Positions 42,716-51,251 of a DNA stretch of 64,000 bases are shown here, one piece after another; within the stretch, counting starts at the first letter, position 1; each line of letters starts with the position of its first letter. Under the pieces are notes generated by a model, which did no database searches, was not told the DNA's origin, and worked only from the letters and a program-made list of their open reading frames with translations. The position numbers and the translations under genes are program-made. This DNA comes from Aeromicrobium sp. (GTDB lineage Bacteria; Actinomycetota; Actinomycetes; Propionibacteriales; Nocardioidaceae): NCBI RefSeq assembly GCF_023146395.1, contig NZ_JAGLCD010000001.1:62001-126000 (forward strand), read 5' to 3'.

Positions 42716-43021
42716 GTGGCCAGCGAGGAGTTCGCCGAGGCGGTGCTGCGCATCGTCGAGGCGATCCCTCCTGGTCACGTCATGACCTACGGGCTGATCG
42801 CCGAGGAGATCGGTCGGGGCGGCCCCCGTCAGGTCGGGGGCGTCATGGCGCGCGACGGCCACGCCGTCCCGTGGTGGCGCGTCGTCCGGGCCGACGGCTC
42901 GCTCCCCGCGCATCTGGTGCTCGACGCGCAGCGGGAGTGGCAGCGTGAAGGCACTCCGGTCAGGCGTGGTCGGGTCGACGTCACCCGCGCGGTGGCGCCC
43001 GGGGACGACGCAGAGCGGTAG
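42716..43021 (+). CDS. Alkyltransferase-like protein (ATL, MGMT DNA-binding family)
   Basis: A 101-residue protein that corresponds to the DNA-binding domain of O6-alkylguanine-DNA alkyltransferase. The helix-turn-helix region IPPGHVMTYGLIAEEIGRGG is followed by the active-site block, where the catalytic PCHRV of true alkyltransferases is replaced by PWWRV (near residue 43). Loss of the cysteine defines ATL proteins, which flag O6-alkylguanine lesions for nucleotide excision repair instead of removing the alkyl group. GTG at 42716 is seven bases after the moeZ stop, so it is probably co-transcribed. M. tuberculosis Rv3204 is at the same place, near the AdnAB genes. Confidence 0.9.
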   Translation: MASEEFAEAVLRIVEAIPPGHVMTYGLIAEEIGRGGPRQVGGVMARDGHAVPWWRVVRADGSLPAHLVLDAQREWQREGTPVRRGRVDVTRAVAPGDDAER

Positions 43022-43059
43022 CGGCTCCCGATGTCAGTGACGTCTGGTTGCATGATCGC

Positions 43060-46000
43060 GTGACCCTCCAGTACGAGCTCCGGCGACCACGGCAGGCCGG
43101 CGTCGTGGTGCCCGAGCTCGACGCCTCCCAGCAGGCGGTGGTCGACCACCGGGGGAGCCCGCTCCTGGTGCTGGCGGGCCCGGGCACGGGCAAGACCACG
43201 ACGGTCGTCGAGCTCGTCGCCCAGCGCATCGCGGCGGGCGAGGTCACGCCCGACCAGGTCCTCATGCTGACCTTCAGTCGCAAGGCCGCCGAAGAGCTGC
43301 GCGAGCGGGTCGCCGCCCGCCTCGGCGGGGGCGCCGTGGTCGAGGCCCGCACCTTCCACTCCTGGTGCTACGGGGTGCTGAAGTCGGCCCAGGACCGCAC
43401 GTCGGTCGGCGCACCCCCGACCTTGCTCAGCGCCCCCGACTCCGATGCGTTCCTGGCCGAGCTGCTCGCCGGCCACGAGGCCGAGTCCTGGCCGGCGGGC
43501 CTGCGGCCCGCCCTGCGCACCCGCGGCTTCGCGACCGAGCTCGGCGCGTTCCTCGGGGCGCTCGCCACGGGCACGCTCACGACTGACGACCTCCGTGCGC
43601 TGGCGATCAGCCAGGAGCGTCCGTGGTGGACCCGGGTGGCCGACGTGCTCGACGAGTACCGCGACGTCGCCAACCTGGCCAACGTCACCGACTACGCCGA
43701 GCTGGTGGTCGGCACGTCGGGCCTGCTCGACGACCCTGACGAGCTCGACCGGCTCCGCGGCCGTCTCCGGCTCGTGGTGGTCGACGAGTACCAGGACACC
43801 GATCCGGCCCAGGTCGAGGTGCTGCGCAAGCTCGTGGGCCCGAAGCAGCAGCTCGTCGCGGTCGGCGACCACGACCAGTCGATCTACGCCTTCCGCGGTG
43901 CCGATGCCGAGGCCGTCGCCCTGTTCCCCCGCCACTTCGCCGGCGCGGAGGTCGCGGTCCTGGACACCACGCGCCGGTTCGGCCCGCGCATCCGCGACGC
44001 GGCCGTCGCGGTGCTGCCGCCGCTCCAGGCCCGCGGTCTCCCGGTCGACGTCGTGCGCCGACACCGCGACCTCACGTGCGTCGCGCCCACCGAGGGCACG
44101 GTCGAGGTCGTCAGCTTCACGAGCGAGACCGCCGAGGCCGAGCACGTGGCCGAGGTCCTGCGCCGCGAGCACCTGCAGGAGGGGCGTTCGTGGTCCGACA
44201 TGGCGGTCCTCGTGCGCACCTCCGCCCAGCTCTCGCGCCTCCAGCGTGCCCTCGTCGAGGCCGACGTCCCCTGCGAGGTCTCGGGCGACGAGGTCCCCCT
44301 GGTCGCCGAGCCGGCGGTCCGTGTGCTGCTCGGGGCCCTGTCGGCCGCCGACGCCCTGGCGTCCGGGCACGACCTCGAGCCGGACGTCGCGCACACGCTG
44401 CTCACGGGTCCGCTCGCAGGCGTCGACGCCCCCGATCTGCGGGCCCTGGGCCGCCGCCTGCGCACCGACGACCGCGAGACGCCGTCCCGGGTCCTGCTCG
44501 CGCGCGCCGTCTCGACCTTGACCGAGGCCGGGGCCGAGGTGGGCACGGCCGAGACGGTCGTGCGGCGTCTGGCGCGGTTGCTGGCCCGTGCGGCTCAGAT
44601 GATTCGCGAGAACCAGGCTCCCGAGCAGGTCCTGTGGGCCCTGTGGGACGGCACCGACTGGCCCTCGCACCTCGAGCAGGCCTGGGAGTCCGGCGGCAGC
44701 GAGCGCGTCGCGGCCGACCGTGACCTCGACGCCCTGGTCGCGCTGTTCCAGCACGCGGCGCAGTCCGAGGAGCGCCACCGGCGACGCTCGGTGGCGGGAT
44801 TCGTCGCCGACCTGCGGGCGCAGCGGCTCCCCGCCGACCGGATGGCCGAGAGCACCGCGCGGCCGGCCGCCGTGCGGCTCATGACGGCGCACCGTGCCAA
44901 GGGGCTGGAGTGGCCGGTCGTCGTGGTCGCGGGGGTGCAGGAGGACGTCTGGCCCGATCTCGCGGCCCGCCCGTCGCTGCTGCGGCCCGATCTCCTGGGC
45001 GGGCCGGCCCCCACGACCCGCGAGCGCCTCCACGAGGAGCGCCGCGTCATGTACGTCGCGCTGACCCGGGCCCGCGAGCATCTCGTGGTCACCGCGGTCG
45101 ACTCCGGCTCCGACGAGACGGGAGGCCCGTCGCGCTTCCACGACGAGCTCCGAGCCGCGGGGTTCGACCGCGGTGCCGCGGTGGGGCGTCCGGCCCGCCC
45201 GCTGTCGCTGCGGGGCATCGTCACCGAGCTGCGTCGGGCGGCCGACGACCCCGACCCGGCGGTCCGGGCCTCGGCCGCGAGCCTGCTGGCGCGCATCGCC
45301 CGCAGCGATGCAGGGCGGGCCCGCGCCGCGCACCCCGACACGTGGTGGGGACTGGCTGACCTCACGGTCTCCGAGGTGCCGCTGCGCGACCCCGATCAGC
45401 CCCTGGGCCTGTCGGGTTCGAGCCTGACCAGCATCACCGGCTGCTCGCTGAAGTGGTTCCTCGCCAGCGAGGCCCAGGGATCGCGCGGTTCCACCACCGC
45501 CCAGGGCTTCGGTCTCGTGGTCCACGCGGTCGCGGCCGATGTCGTCCGGCGCGGCCTGGAGCGGCCCAGCGTCGCCGAGCTGCAGGCCCATCTGGACGCG
45601 GTGTGGCACCGGCTCGGCCACGAGACGGCGTGGATCAGCGAGCGGGAGAAGGCCGACGCCCACCAGGCGCTCGTCCGGTTCGCGACGTGGCACGTCAGCC
45701 ACGGCCGCACGCCGATCGCCGCGGAGCACGAGTTCACCGCCGAGCTGCAGATCGACGGCGAGCCGGTCGTGCTCCGTGGGTCGATGGACCGCGTCGAGCT
45801 CGACGCCGACGGACGGGTGCACGTCGTCGACTTCAAGAACAGCAAGCACGCCCCGTCGGCGGCGGAGGTCACCGAGCACCCGCAGCTCGGTGTCTACACC
45901 CTCGCAGTGCGCACGGCGGGCGTCGACGGCCACCACGACGTCGGCGGCAGCGAGCTCGTGCAGCTGCGCATCCCGGAGGGGGCCAAGGCCCCTGACGCGC

Positions 46001-46185
46001 CGAAGGTGCAGCACCAGGCCGCCCCGGTCGAGGAGGGGGAGTTCTTCGTCCACGACCTGATGCGTCGAGCCGTCCGCACGATGCGCTCGGAGAACCTCGC
46101 CGCCACGCCGGCCACCTGCACGTTCTGCGAGTTCGACGTGGTCTGCCCGGCCAAGACCACCTTCACGATCGGGTCGGCCCGGTGA
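43060..46185 (+). CDS. adnA: ATP-dependent helicase/nuclease subunit AdnA
   Basis: AdnA pairs with AdnB in the mycobacterial-type motor-nuclease that resects double-strand breaks. The 1041-residue protein has a UvrD-like SF1A motor (Walker A AGPGTGKTTT near residue 42, Walker B VVDEYQDTDPAQ near 242, LMTAHRAKGLEWPVV near 610, YVALTRAREHL near 665) and a C-terminal RecB-type nuclease (about 780-1040). Its metal motif reads VVDFKNSK near 925 with a QLGVY helix. Four cysteines, one in TGCSLKWF near 795 and three in CTFCEFDVVC near the end, match an iron-sulfur cluster clasp. The GTG at 43060 is preferred over a TTG twelve bases earlier. The stop overlaps adnB. Confidence 0.94.
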   Translation: MTLQYELRRPRQAGVVVPELDASQQAVVDHRGSPLLVLAGPGTGKTTTVVELVAQRIAAGEVTPDQVLMLTFSRKAAEELRERVAARLGGGAVVEARTFHSWCYGVLKSAQDRTSVGAPPTLLSAPDSDAFLAELLAGHEAESWPAGLRPALRTRGFATELGAFLGALATGTLTTDDLRALAISQERPWWTRVADVLDEYRDVANLANVTDYAELVVGTSGLLDDPDELDRLRGRLRLVVVDEYQDTDPAQVEVLRKLVGPKQQLVAVGDHDQSIYAFRGADAEAVALFPRHFAGAEVAVLDTTRRFGPRIRDAAVAVLPPLQARGLPVDVVRRHRDLTCVAPTEGTVEVVSFTSETAEAEHVAEVLRREHLQEGRSWSDMAVLVRTSAQLSRLQRALVEADVPCEVSGDEVPLVAEPAVRVLLGALSAADALASGHDLEPDVAHTLLTGPLAGVDAPDLRALGRRLRTDDRETPSRVLLARAVSTLTEAGAEVGTAETVVRRLARLLARAAQMIRENQAPEQVLWALWDGTDWPSHLEQAWESGGSERVAADRDLDALVALFQHAAQSEERHRRRSVAGFVADLRAQRLPADRMAESTARPAAVRLMTAHRAKGLEWPVVVVAGVQEDVWPDLAARPSLLRPDLLGGPAPTTRERLHEERRVMYVALTRAREHLVVTAVDSGSDETGGPSRFHDELRAAGFDRGAAVGRPARPLSLRGIVTELRRAADDPDPAVRASAASLLARIARSDAGRARAAHPDTWWGLADLTVSEVPLRDPDQPLGLSGSSLTSITGCSLKWFLASEAQGSRGSTTAQGFGLVVHAVAADVVRRGLERPSVAELQAHLDAVWHRLGHETAWISEREKADAHQALVRFATWHVSHGRTPIAAEHEFTAELQIDGEPVVLRGSMDRVELDADGRVHVVDFKNSKHAPSAAEVTEHPQLGVYTLAVRTAGVDGHHDVGGSELVQLRIPEGAKAPDAPKVQHQAAPVEEGEFFVHDLMRRAVRTMRSENLAATPATCTFCEFDVVCPAKTTFTIGSAR

Positions 46186-49100
46186 CGGGCCCCGCGGTCG
46201 CCGGCGCGATCCGGGACGTCGAGCACCTGTGCGCCGTCCTGGAGGTCCCCTTCAGCCCGGAGCAGCGCGCGGCGATCACCGCTCCCCGTGAGGGCACGTA
46301 CTCGATCATCGCGGGGGCCGGCTCGGGCAAGACGGCGGTCATGGCGGCCCGCGTCGTGTGGCTCGTGGGCCACGTCGGTGTCGACCCCGAGCGCGTCCTC
46401 GGTCTCACGTTCACGGCCAAGGCCGCTGGCGAGCTGGCCGGACGAGTGCGGGAGTCGCTGCGGCGAGTTCCCGACCTCGAGCACGCGGTCGGGCACGGCG
46501 GAGGCGAGCCCACCGTCTCCACGTACCACGCGTTCGCAGGCCGGCTGATCGCCGAGCACGGCCTGCGCCTGGGCCTCGAGCCCGACCTCGAGGTGCTCAC
46601 CGACGCCCGTCGGCACCAGCTCGTGGTGCGGATGCTGCGCGCGGTCGACGAACCCCTGCAGCACGTGTCGACCCACCTGCCGAGCCTCGTCGCCGACGTC
46701 CTCGCGCTCGACGGGCAGCTGTCGGAGCACCTCGTCTCGCCGGAGGACCTGCGCGCGTTCGACCGCGACATCGTGCTCGAGATGCAGAACCAGCCCAAGA
46801 TCCTCAAGCTGCACACCAACATCGCGAACGCCTCGCTCAAGCGCACCGAGCTGAGCCACCTGGTCGAGCGCTACCGCGCTGCCAAGGCCGAGGCCGGCGT
46901 CATGGACTTCTCCGACCAGATGGCGTGGGGCACGCGGCTCGCCCAGCTGCCCGAGGTCGCCGCCGAGCTGGGGGAGCGTTTCGACGTCGTGCTGCTCGAC
47001 GAGTACCAGGACACCTCGGTCGCGCAGCGCGATCTGCTCGCGGCGCTGTTCCAGGGCCGGGTCACGGCGGTGGGCGACCCGGCCCAGGGCATCTACGGCT
47101 GGCGCGGCGCCGCCACGGGCAACCTCGAGGGCTTCATCGAGCAGTTCACCCCCGAGGGCGTGCCGCGCACGGAGCCGTTCACCCTGGCCGTCAGTCGCCG
47201 GTGCGGCCACCGCATCATCGACCTCGCGGGCCACGTCGCCCGCGAGTTCTACGCCGACTCCCGCGTCGTCCGGCCCTTGGAGGCTGCGCCGGGCAATCCC
47301 GAGGGCGAGGTCACGGTGGCGTTGCACGCCACCGTGCGCGACGAGGTGGAGGCCGTCGCCGACGCCGTGGTCCGGGCCGGTCGCCGGCTCGATCCGCCGG
47401 TCTGGAACGAGATCGGCGTCCTGGTCCGCACCAAGAACGAGAACGCCGAGATCGTGCAGGCGCTGCGCTCGCGCGACGTCCCGGTCGAGATCGTCGGCCT
47501 GACCGGTCTGCTGGCGCAGCCGGAGGTCCTCGACGTCGTCTCGGTCCTCGAGGTGCTCGACGACATGACCGCCAACCCCTCGATGCTGCGGCTCCTGGCA
47601 GGCCCGCGCTGGCGGGTGGGCGACCGCGACCTGGCGCTGCTCGGGCGCCGGGCACGCCGTCTGGCCGAGTCGCACCACACGGGCGACGATCCCGACGCGG
47701 GCGACCTCGACGCGGTGCTGGCCGCCGACCTCGACCGCGCCACGACCGGCGTCGACCCCACCGAGGTCGTCTCGCTCGCCGAGGCCGTCGCCGACCTGGG
47801 CGGTGGTCCGTACTCCGCGGAGGCGCGGCGTCGGTTCGCCGACGTCGCGGCCTTCTTCGCCCGATTGCGCCGGTTCGTGCACGAGCCCCTGACCGACCTG
47901 GTGCACCGCGTCGTGCGCGAGCTCCAGCTGGACGTCGAGCTGGACGTCGCCGGCATCGGCACCGACACGCTCTCGCTGCTCCACGAGGCCGTGGCGAGCT
48001 ACGCCTCGAACGACCCGCACGCCTCGCTCGGCGGGCTCATGGCCTACCTCGCGGCCGAGCGCGAGCACGCCGACGGTCTCGACGTCAGCACGCCCTCGCA
48101 GGCCAACTCGGTCAAGGTCCTCACGGTGCACAAGGCCAAGGGGCTGGAGTACGACGAGGTCTTCGTCCCGTTCGTGGCCGATGGCGTGTTCCCGTCACGC
48201 TCGGCCCGCAGCCGCTGGACGTCGGTCGCCTCGGCCCTGCCCACGGCGCTGCGCGGCGACGGCGAGACGCTGGCCGACCTCCACGACTTCACGACGGCCG
48301 GCGACAAGGAGTACCGCGCCGCGACCCTGCGCGAGTCGTACCTGGAGGAGGTGCGGCTGGCCTACGTCGCCCTCACGCGCGCGAAGTCGCGACTGCACCT
48401 GAGCGGCCACCGCTGGGGCCGCACGCAGAAGCGTCCCCGCGACCCGTCGCCCTTTCTCGCCGATGCCGCGGTGTGGCTCGCCGAGCACGGTGGCGAGCCG
48501 CTCGTGTGGGCGCCGGAGCCGGCTCCCGACGAGACCAATCCGCTGGTCGACGACGTCGCGTTCGCGTGGCCGCACCCCGTGGTCGGCATGGAGCAGCGAC
48601 GGGCCTTTGCGGCCGAGGTCCGGGCCGCCCTCGACTCCTCGGAGCCGGCCGACCTCCATCCGTCGCACCTCGAGCTCGCCGAGGAGCTCGAGCTCGTGCT
48701 CGCCCAGGCTGAGCGCGCCGAGAGCGCGGTCGTCGAGGTCACCCTGCCGTCGGTCCTGTCGGCCACCCAGACCCTGTCCCTCGTCGGCGACGAGGCCGCC
48801 TTCGTCCGAGACCTCGCCCGGCCGATGCCGCGCCGTCCGTCGGCCGCTGCGCGCTTTGGCACCGCCTTCCATGCGTGGGTCGAGCAGCAGATCCCGGTCA
48901 ACGCCCAACGCTCGATCCTCGACCCGTCCGACCTGCCCGGGGCCGACGCCGAGGTGGCCGACGACGCCGAGCTCGCCGCGCTGATGCAGGCGTTCGCCGC
49001 GGGACCGTTCGCCGATCGCACGGCGTTCTCCGTCGAGGAGGCGTTCTCGGTCCAGCTCGGCGCGCAGCGGCTGATCGGCCGCATCGACGCCGTGTTCCCC

Positions 49101-49349
49101 GCGCGGCTGGCCGATGGCACCGAGGGCTTCGAGATCGTCGACTGGAAGACCAACCGCACCACGAGCGCCGACCCCCTGCAGCTCGCGGTCTACCGCACCG
49201 CGTGGGCCGAGCAGCACGACGTCGACCCCGCCCGTGTCGTCGCGTCGTTCCACTACGTCCGGCTCGGCGAGACCGTCACCTACGACGACCTGCCAGGCCG
49301 CGAGCAGCTCGAGCAGATCCTCGCGGGTGGCTCGCCCGTCAGCCGGTGA
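46182..49349 (+). CDS. adnB: ATP-dependent helicase/nuclease subunit AdnB
   Basis: The 1055-residue partner of AdnA. The UvrD-like motor has Walker A AGAGSGKTAVMAA near residue 45, a TFTAKAAGEL block, Walker B VVLLDEYQDTSVAQ near 275, TVHKAKGLEYDEV near 650 and YVALTRAKSRLHL near 730. The C-terminal nuclease module has FGTAFHAWVE near 895, the metal-binding motif EIVDWKTNRT near 985 and QLAVYRTAWAEQ near 1003. Unlike AdnA, it has no terminal cysteine cluster. GTG at 46182 overlaps the adnA stop by four bases, so translation is coupled and the subunits are made together. Its last 11 bases overlap the convergent mug gene. Confidence 0.94.
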   Translation: MTGPAVAGAIRDVEHLCAVLEVPFSPEQRAAITAPREGTYSIIAGAGSGKTAVMAARVVWLVGHVGVDPERVLGLTFTAKAAGELAGRVRESLRRVPDLEHAVGHGGGEPTVSTYHAFAGRLIAEHGLRLGLEPDLEVLTDARRHQLVVRMLRAVDEPLQHVSTHLPSLVADVLALDGQLSEHLVSPEDLRAFDRDIVLEMQNQPKILKLHTNIANASLKRTELSHLVERYRAAKAEAGVMDFSDQMAWGTRLAQLPEVAAELGERFDVVLLDEYQDTSVAQRDLLAALFQGRVTAVGDPAQGIYGWRGAATGNLEGFIEQFTPEGVPRTEPFTLAVSRRCGHRIIDLAGHVAREFYADSRVVRPLEAAPGNPEGEVTVALHATVRDEVEAVADAVVRAGRRLDPPVWNEIGVLVRTKNENAEIVQALRSRDVPVEIVGLTGLLAQPEVLDVVSVLEVLDDMTANPSMLRLLAGPRWRVGDRDLALLGRRARRLAESHHTGDDPDAGDLDAVLAADLDRATTGVDPTEVVSLAEAVADLGGGPYSAEARRRFADVAAFFARLRRFVHEPLTDLVHRVVRELQLDVELDVAGIGTDTLSLLHEAVASYASNDPHASLGGLMAYLAAEREHADGLDVSTPSQANSVKVLTVHKAKGLEYDEVFVPFVADGVFPSRSARSRWTSVASALPTALRGDGETLADLHDFTTAGDKEYRAATLRESYLEEVRLAYVALTRAKSRLHLSGHRWGRTQKRPRDPSPFLADAAVWLAEHGGEPLVWAPEPAPDETNPLVDDVAFAWPHPVVGMEQRRAFAAEVRAALDSSEPADLHPSHLELAEELELVLAQAERAESAVVEVTLPSVLSATQTLSLVGDEAAFVRDLARPMPRRPSAAARFGTAFHAWVEQQIPVNAQRSILDPSDLPGADAEVADDAELAALMQAFAAGPFADRTAFSVEEAFSVQLGAQRLIGRIDAVFPARLADGTEGFEIVDWKTNRTTSADPLQLAVYRTAWAEQHDVDPARVVASFHYVRLGETVTYDDLPGREQLEQILAGGSPVSR

Positions 49350-49899
49350 GAACCCCGGCCGCGCGCGCCGGCTCTGCATAGGCCCCGGCGAGCGATGCCA
49401 CCGTCTCGTGCGCATTCAGGCCGCTCGGGTTCGGCACGACCCAGAGCTCCGCGTCGCCCAGGTCGAGGGGTTGTCGACCCGGGACCGCGCCCCGCTCGCC
49501 GAACGCGGTCCGGTAGGACGTGATGCCGGCGACGGCCACCACCGGGGGCCGCGCCTCGGCCACGAGCCGCTCGAGCCGGGCTCGCCCGGCACGCACCTCG
49601 TCGTCGTCGAGCTCGTCGGCGCGGGCCGTCGCCCGCGCGACGAGGTTGGTGATGCCGACGCCGGCGCTCAGCAGCTCGCGCTGAGCCTCCTGGGCCGTGG
49701 CCGAGGTGATGAGGCCGGCTGCCTGCAACGCGGGGTAGAAGCGGTTGCCCGGGCGGGCGAAGTGAAGGCCCGTCGCGGCGCTGACGAGCCCGGGGTTGAT
49801 GCCCACGAACAGCAGGCGGAGCGGGTCGGGCCGCAGATCGGGGATCGTCCGCCCGACGTACGACTCCAGCTCGGCCCGGCTCAGGCGCGGGGTGCTCAC
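49339..49899 (-). CDS. mug: Mismatch-specific DNA glycosylase Mug (G/U, G/T)
   Basis: A 186-residue uracil-DNA-glycosylase-superfamily protein of the Mug/TDG family, which excises uracil or ethenocytosine opposite guanine. The active-site block RLLFVGINPGLVSA lies near residue 28 with the catalytic Asn in GINPG, GNRFYPALQAAGLI follows near 52, and the second signature NPSGLNAHET near 155 is intact. The GTG start at 49899 follows TAGGCT by six bases. The 3' end overlaps adnB by 11 bases on the opposite strand. Placement beside AdnAB and the ATL gene makes this a DNA-repair neighbourhood. Confidence 0.92.
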   Translation of the reverse strand: MSTPRLSRAELESYVGRTIPDLRPDPLRLLFVGINPGLVSAATGLHFARPGNRFYPALQAAGLITSATAQEAQRELLSAGVGITNLVARATARADELDDDEVRAGRARLERLVAEARPPVVAVAGITSYRTAFGERGAVPGRQPLDLGDAELWVVPNPSGLNAHETVASLAGAYAEPARAAGVLTG

Positions 49900-49905
49900 C
49901 GCCCC

Positions 49906-49937
49906 AGCCTAGGACGCGTGGTCGTCAGGTCTAGCCT
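49906..49937. promoter_or_regulatory. Divergent -10 elements of mug and nudC
   Basis: TAGGCT on the minus strand at 49906-49911 lies six bases before the mug GTG, and TAGCCT on the plus strand at 49932-49937 lies six bases before the nudC GTG. The spacer is only 44 bp, and both transcripts would be leaderless. Confidence 0.5.
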
Positions 49938-49943
49938 GACGAC

Positions 49944-50810
49944 GTGAGCCGATTCGCCTTCGACGGAGCCCGCCACGACCGCGCCGCGCTGCACCGGGCC
50001 GACAGCCGTGAGCTGGACGACGTCCGCGTCATGGTGCTCGGCGGCGAGCACGTCGCCACGGTCGACGGTCCGGCCCTCGCGTGGGTGCCGGCGTCCGAGG
50101 CTCCCGAGGGGGAGTGGATCTGGCTCGGCGAGCAGCACGGTCGCCGGCACGCCGCCGTCGTGGTCGACGGTCGCGTGCCCGCCGAGCTGACCCCGACGAG
50201 CATCCGCGTCCTGGCCCCCCAGCTCGCTCCCGACGAGCTGTCGCTCGCGGTGCACGCCGTCGCGATCGCTCGCTGGCTGGGCGCGACGCCCTTCTGTCCG
50301 CGCTGCGGCGCGCGCACCCAGGTGCAGCAGGCCGGACACCTGCGGCACTGCCCCGAGTGCGGCGCCAGCCACTTTCCGCGCACCGACCCGGCCGTCATCA
50401 TGCTCATCACCGACGATCAGGACCGCGCCCTGCTGGCCCGCAACCCCGCCTGGCCGGAGGGCCGGTTCTCGACCCTGGCCGGCTTCGTCGAACCCGGCGA
50501 GTCGCTCGAGGACGCGGTGCGGCGCGAGGTGCGCGAGGAGGTCGGGGTCACGGTCGGTGACGTCACGTACGGCGCGAGCCAGCCGTGGCCGTTCCCCGCG
50601 AGCCTGATGCTGGGATTCTTCGGCACCGCCACGGAGACGACGATCGAGGTCGACCACGACGAGATCGCCGAGGCCGCCTGGGTGACCCGCGACGAGCTGA
50701 TCCGCTACGGGGAGGCCGGCACGTTGCTGCTGCCGCCCAGCGGGGTCTCGATCTCGAGCTGGCTCATCGAGTCCTGGCTCGGCAAGGACCTCACGGCGAG
50801 CTGGTTCTGA
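49944..50810 (+). CDS. nudC: NAD(+) diphosphatase / RNA deNADding enzyme NudC
   Basis: NudC hydrolyses NADH to NMNH and AMP, and removes NAD caps from RNA. The 288-residue protein has an N-terminal domain, a zinc ribbon (FCPRCGARTQ near residue 112 and HCPECGASH near 132) and a C-terminal Nudix domain. The Nudix box reads GFVEPGESLEDAVRREVREEVGV near residues 178-200, and the NADH-specific SQPWPFP motif follows near 212. All elements that define NudC are present. GTG at 49944 is placed six bases after TAGCCT. The gene is the Rv3199c equivalent next to AdnAB. A long palindrome follows it. Confidence 0.95.
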   Translation: MSRFAFDGARHDRAALHRADSRELDDVRVMVLGGEHVATVDGPALAWVPASEAPEGEWIWLGEQHGRRHAAVVVDGRVPAELTPTSIRVLAPQLAPDELSLAVHAVAIARWLGATPFCPRCGARTQVQQAGHLRHCPECGASHFPRTDPAVIMLITDDQDRALLARNPAWPEGRFSTLAGFVEPGESLEDAVRREVREEVGVTVGDVTYGASQPWPFPASLMLGFFGTATETTIEVDHDEIAEAAWVTRDELIRYGEAGTLLLPPSGVSISSWLIESWLGKDLTASWF

Positions 50811-50886
50811 GGCCTGGGGAAACGTCTGCCACCGGCCTAGCGGTAGAAGCCCTCCCGCAGGTTGATGCACCGCTGCGATCGAGTCT

Positions 50887-50934
50887 CGGTGAGCCAGCAA
50901 CCTCAGGCCCCTGCGTGAGGTTGCCTGCTCACCG
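50887..50934. repeat. Intergenic palindrome (family 5, single copy here)
   Basis: CGGTGAGCCAGCAACCTCA (50887-50905) pairs with 50916-50934 (17 of 19 positions) around a 10-nt loop. It lies in the 135-bp space between convergent nudC and the DUF4235 gene, so it could be a bidirectional terminator or a member of a dispersed palindrome family. Confidence 0.7.
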
Positions 50935-50945
50935 CCTCGGGCGGG

Positions 50946-51251
50946 TCAGTCGCCGGGCCACTCTCCGGTCCACTTCTGGAACAGGCGGGCTCCACCGCGG
51001 TCGATCAGGGCCTTCACGACCGAGTAGATCGCCCCTTGGGCCAGCGCCGCGAGCACGATCTTGGGCAGCCGGTACTCCGACTGCAGGGCCGTGGGCGGAT
51101 CGTCCGAGGCCTGCGGATCGACCCGCTTCCACACCTGGTGGAACACCTTGCTCGCCACGAGGCCGCCGAGGATGCTCGCCACGAGGCCCCAGGGCCGGTA
51201 CAGGATCTTGGCGGTCTTGCTGGGCTTCTCGGTCTCCCGCGACGTGCTCAT
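50946..51251 (-). CDS. DUF4235 membrane-associated protein
   Basis: A 101-residue protein of the DUF4235 family, function unknown. A short polar N-terminus is followed by KILYRPWGLVASILGGLVAS (helix near residues 16-38), a basic/polar loop with HQVWKRVDP, and a second hydrophobic segment LPKIVLAALAQGAIYSVVKA near 62-82. The ATG at 51251 overlaps the stop of the YihY-family gene (ATGA), so the two are co-translated. Members often sit beside stress-induced or YihY-type membrane proteins in actinobacteria. Confidence 0.86.
   Translation of the reverse strand: MSTSRETEKPSKTAKILYRPWGLVASILGGLVASKVFHQVWKRVDPQASDDPPTALQSEYRLPKIVLAALAQGAIYSVVKALIDRGGARLFQKWTGEWPGD

Noticed and set aside
42829-46053. 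A 1,074-codon open frame antisense to adnA
   Set aside because: It mirrors adnA in a GC-rich codon-position shadow; its protein is low-complexity R/G/A/V/L with no recognisable domain, while adnA has all UvrD and RecB motifs.
46358-48712. A 784-codon frame inside adnB on the same strand
   Set aside because: It is a +2 shadow of adnB; the sequence is arginine-rich and has no motifs.
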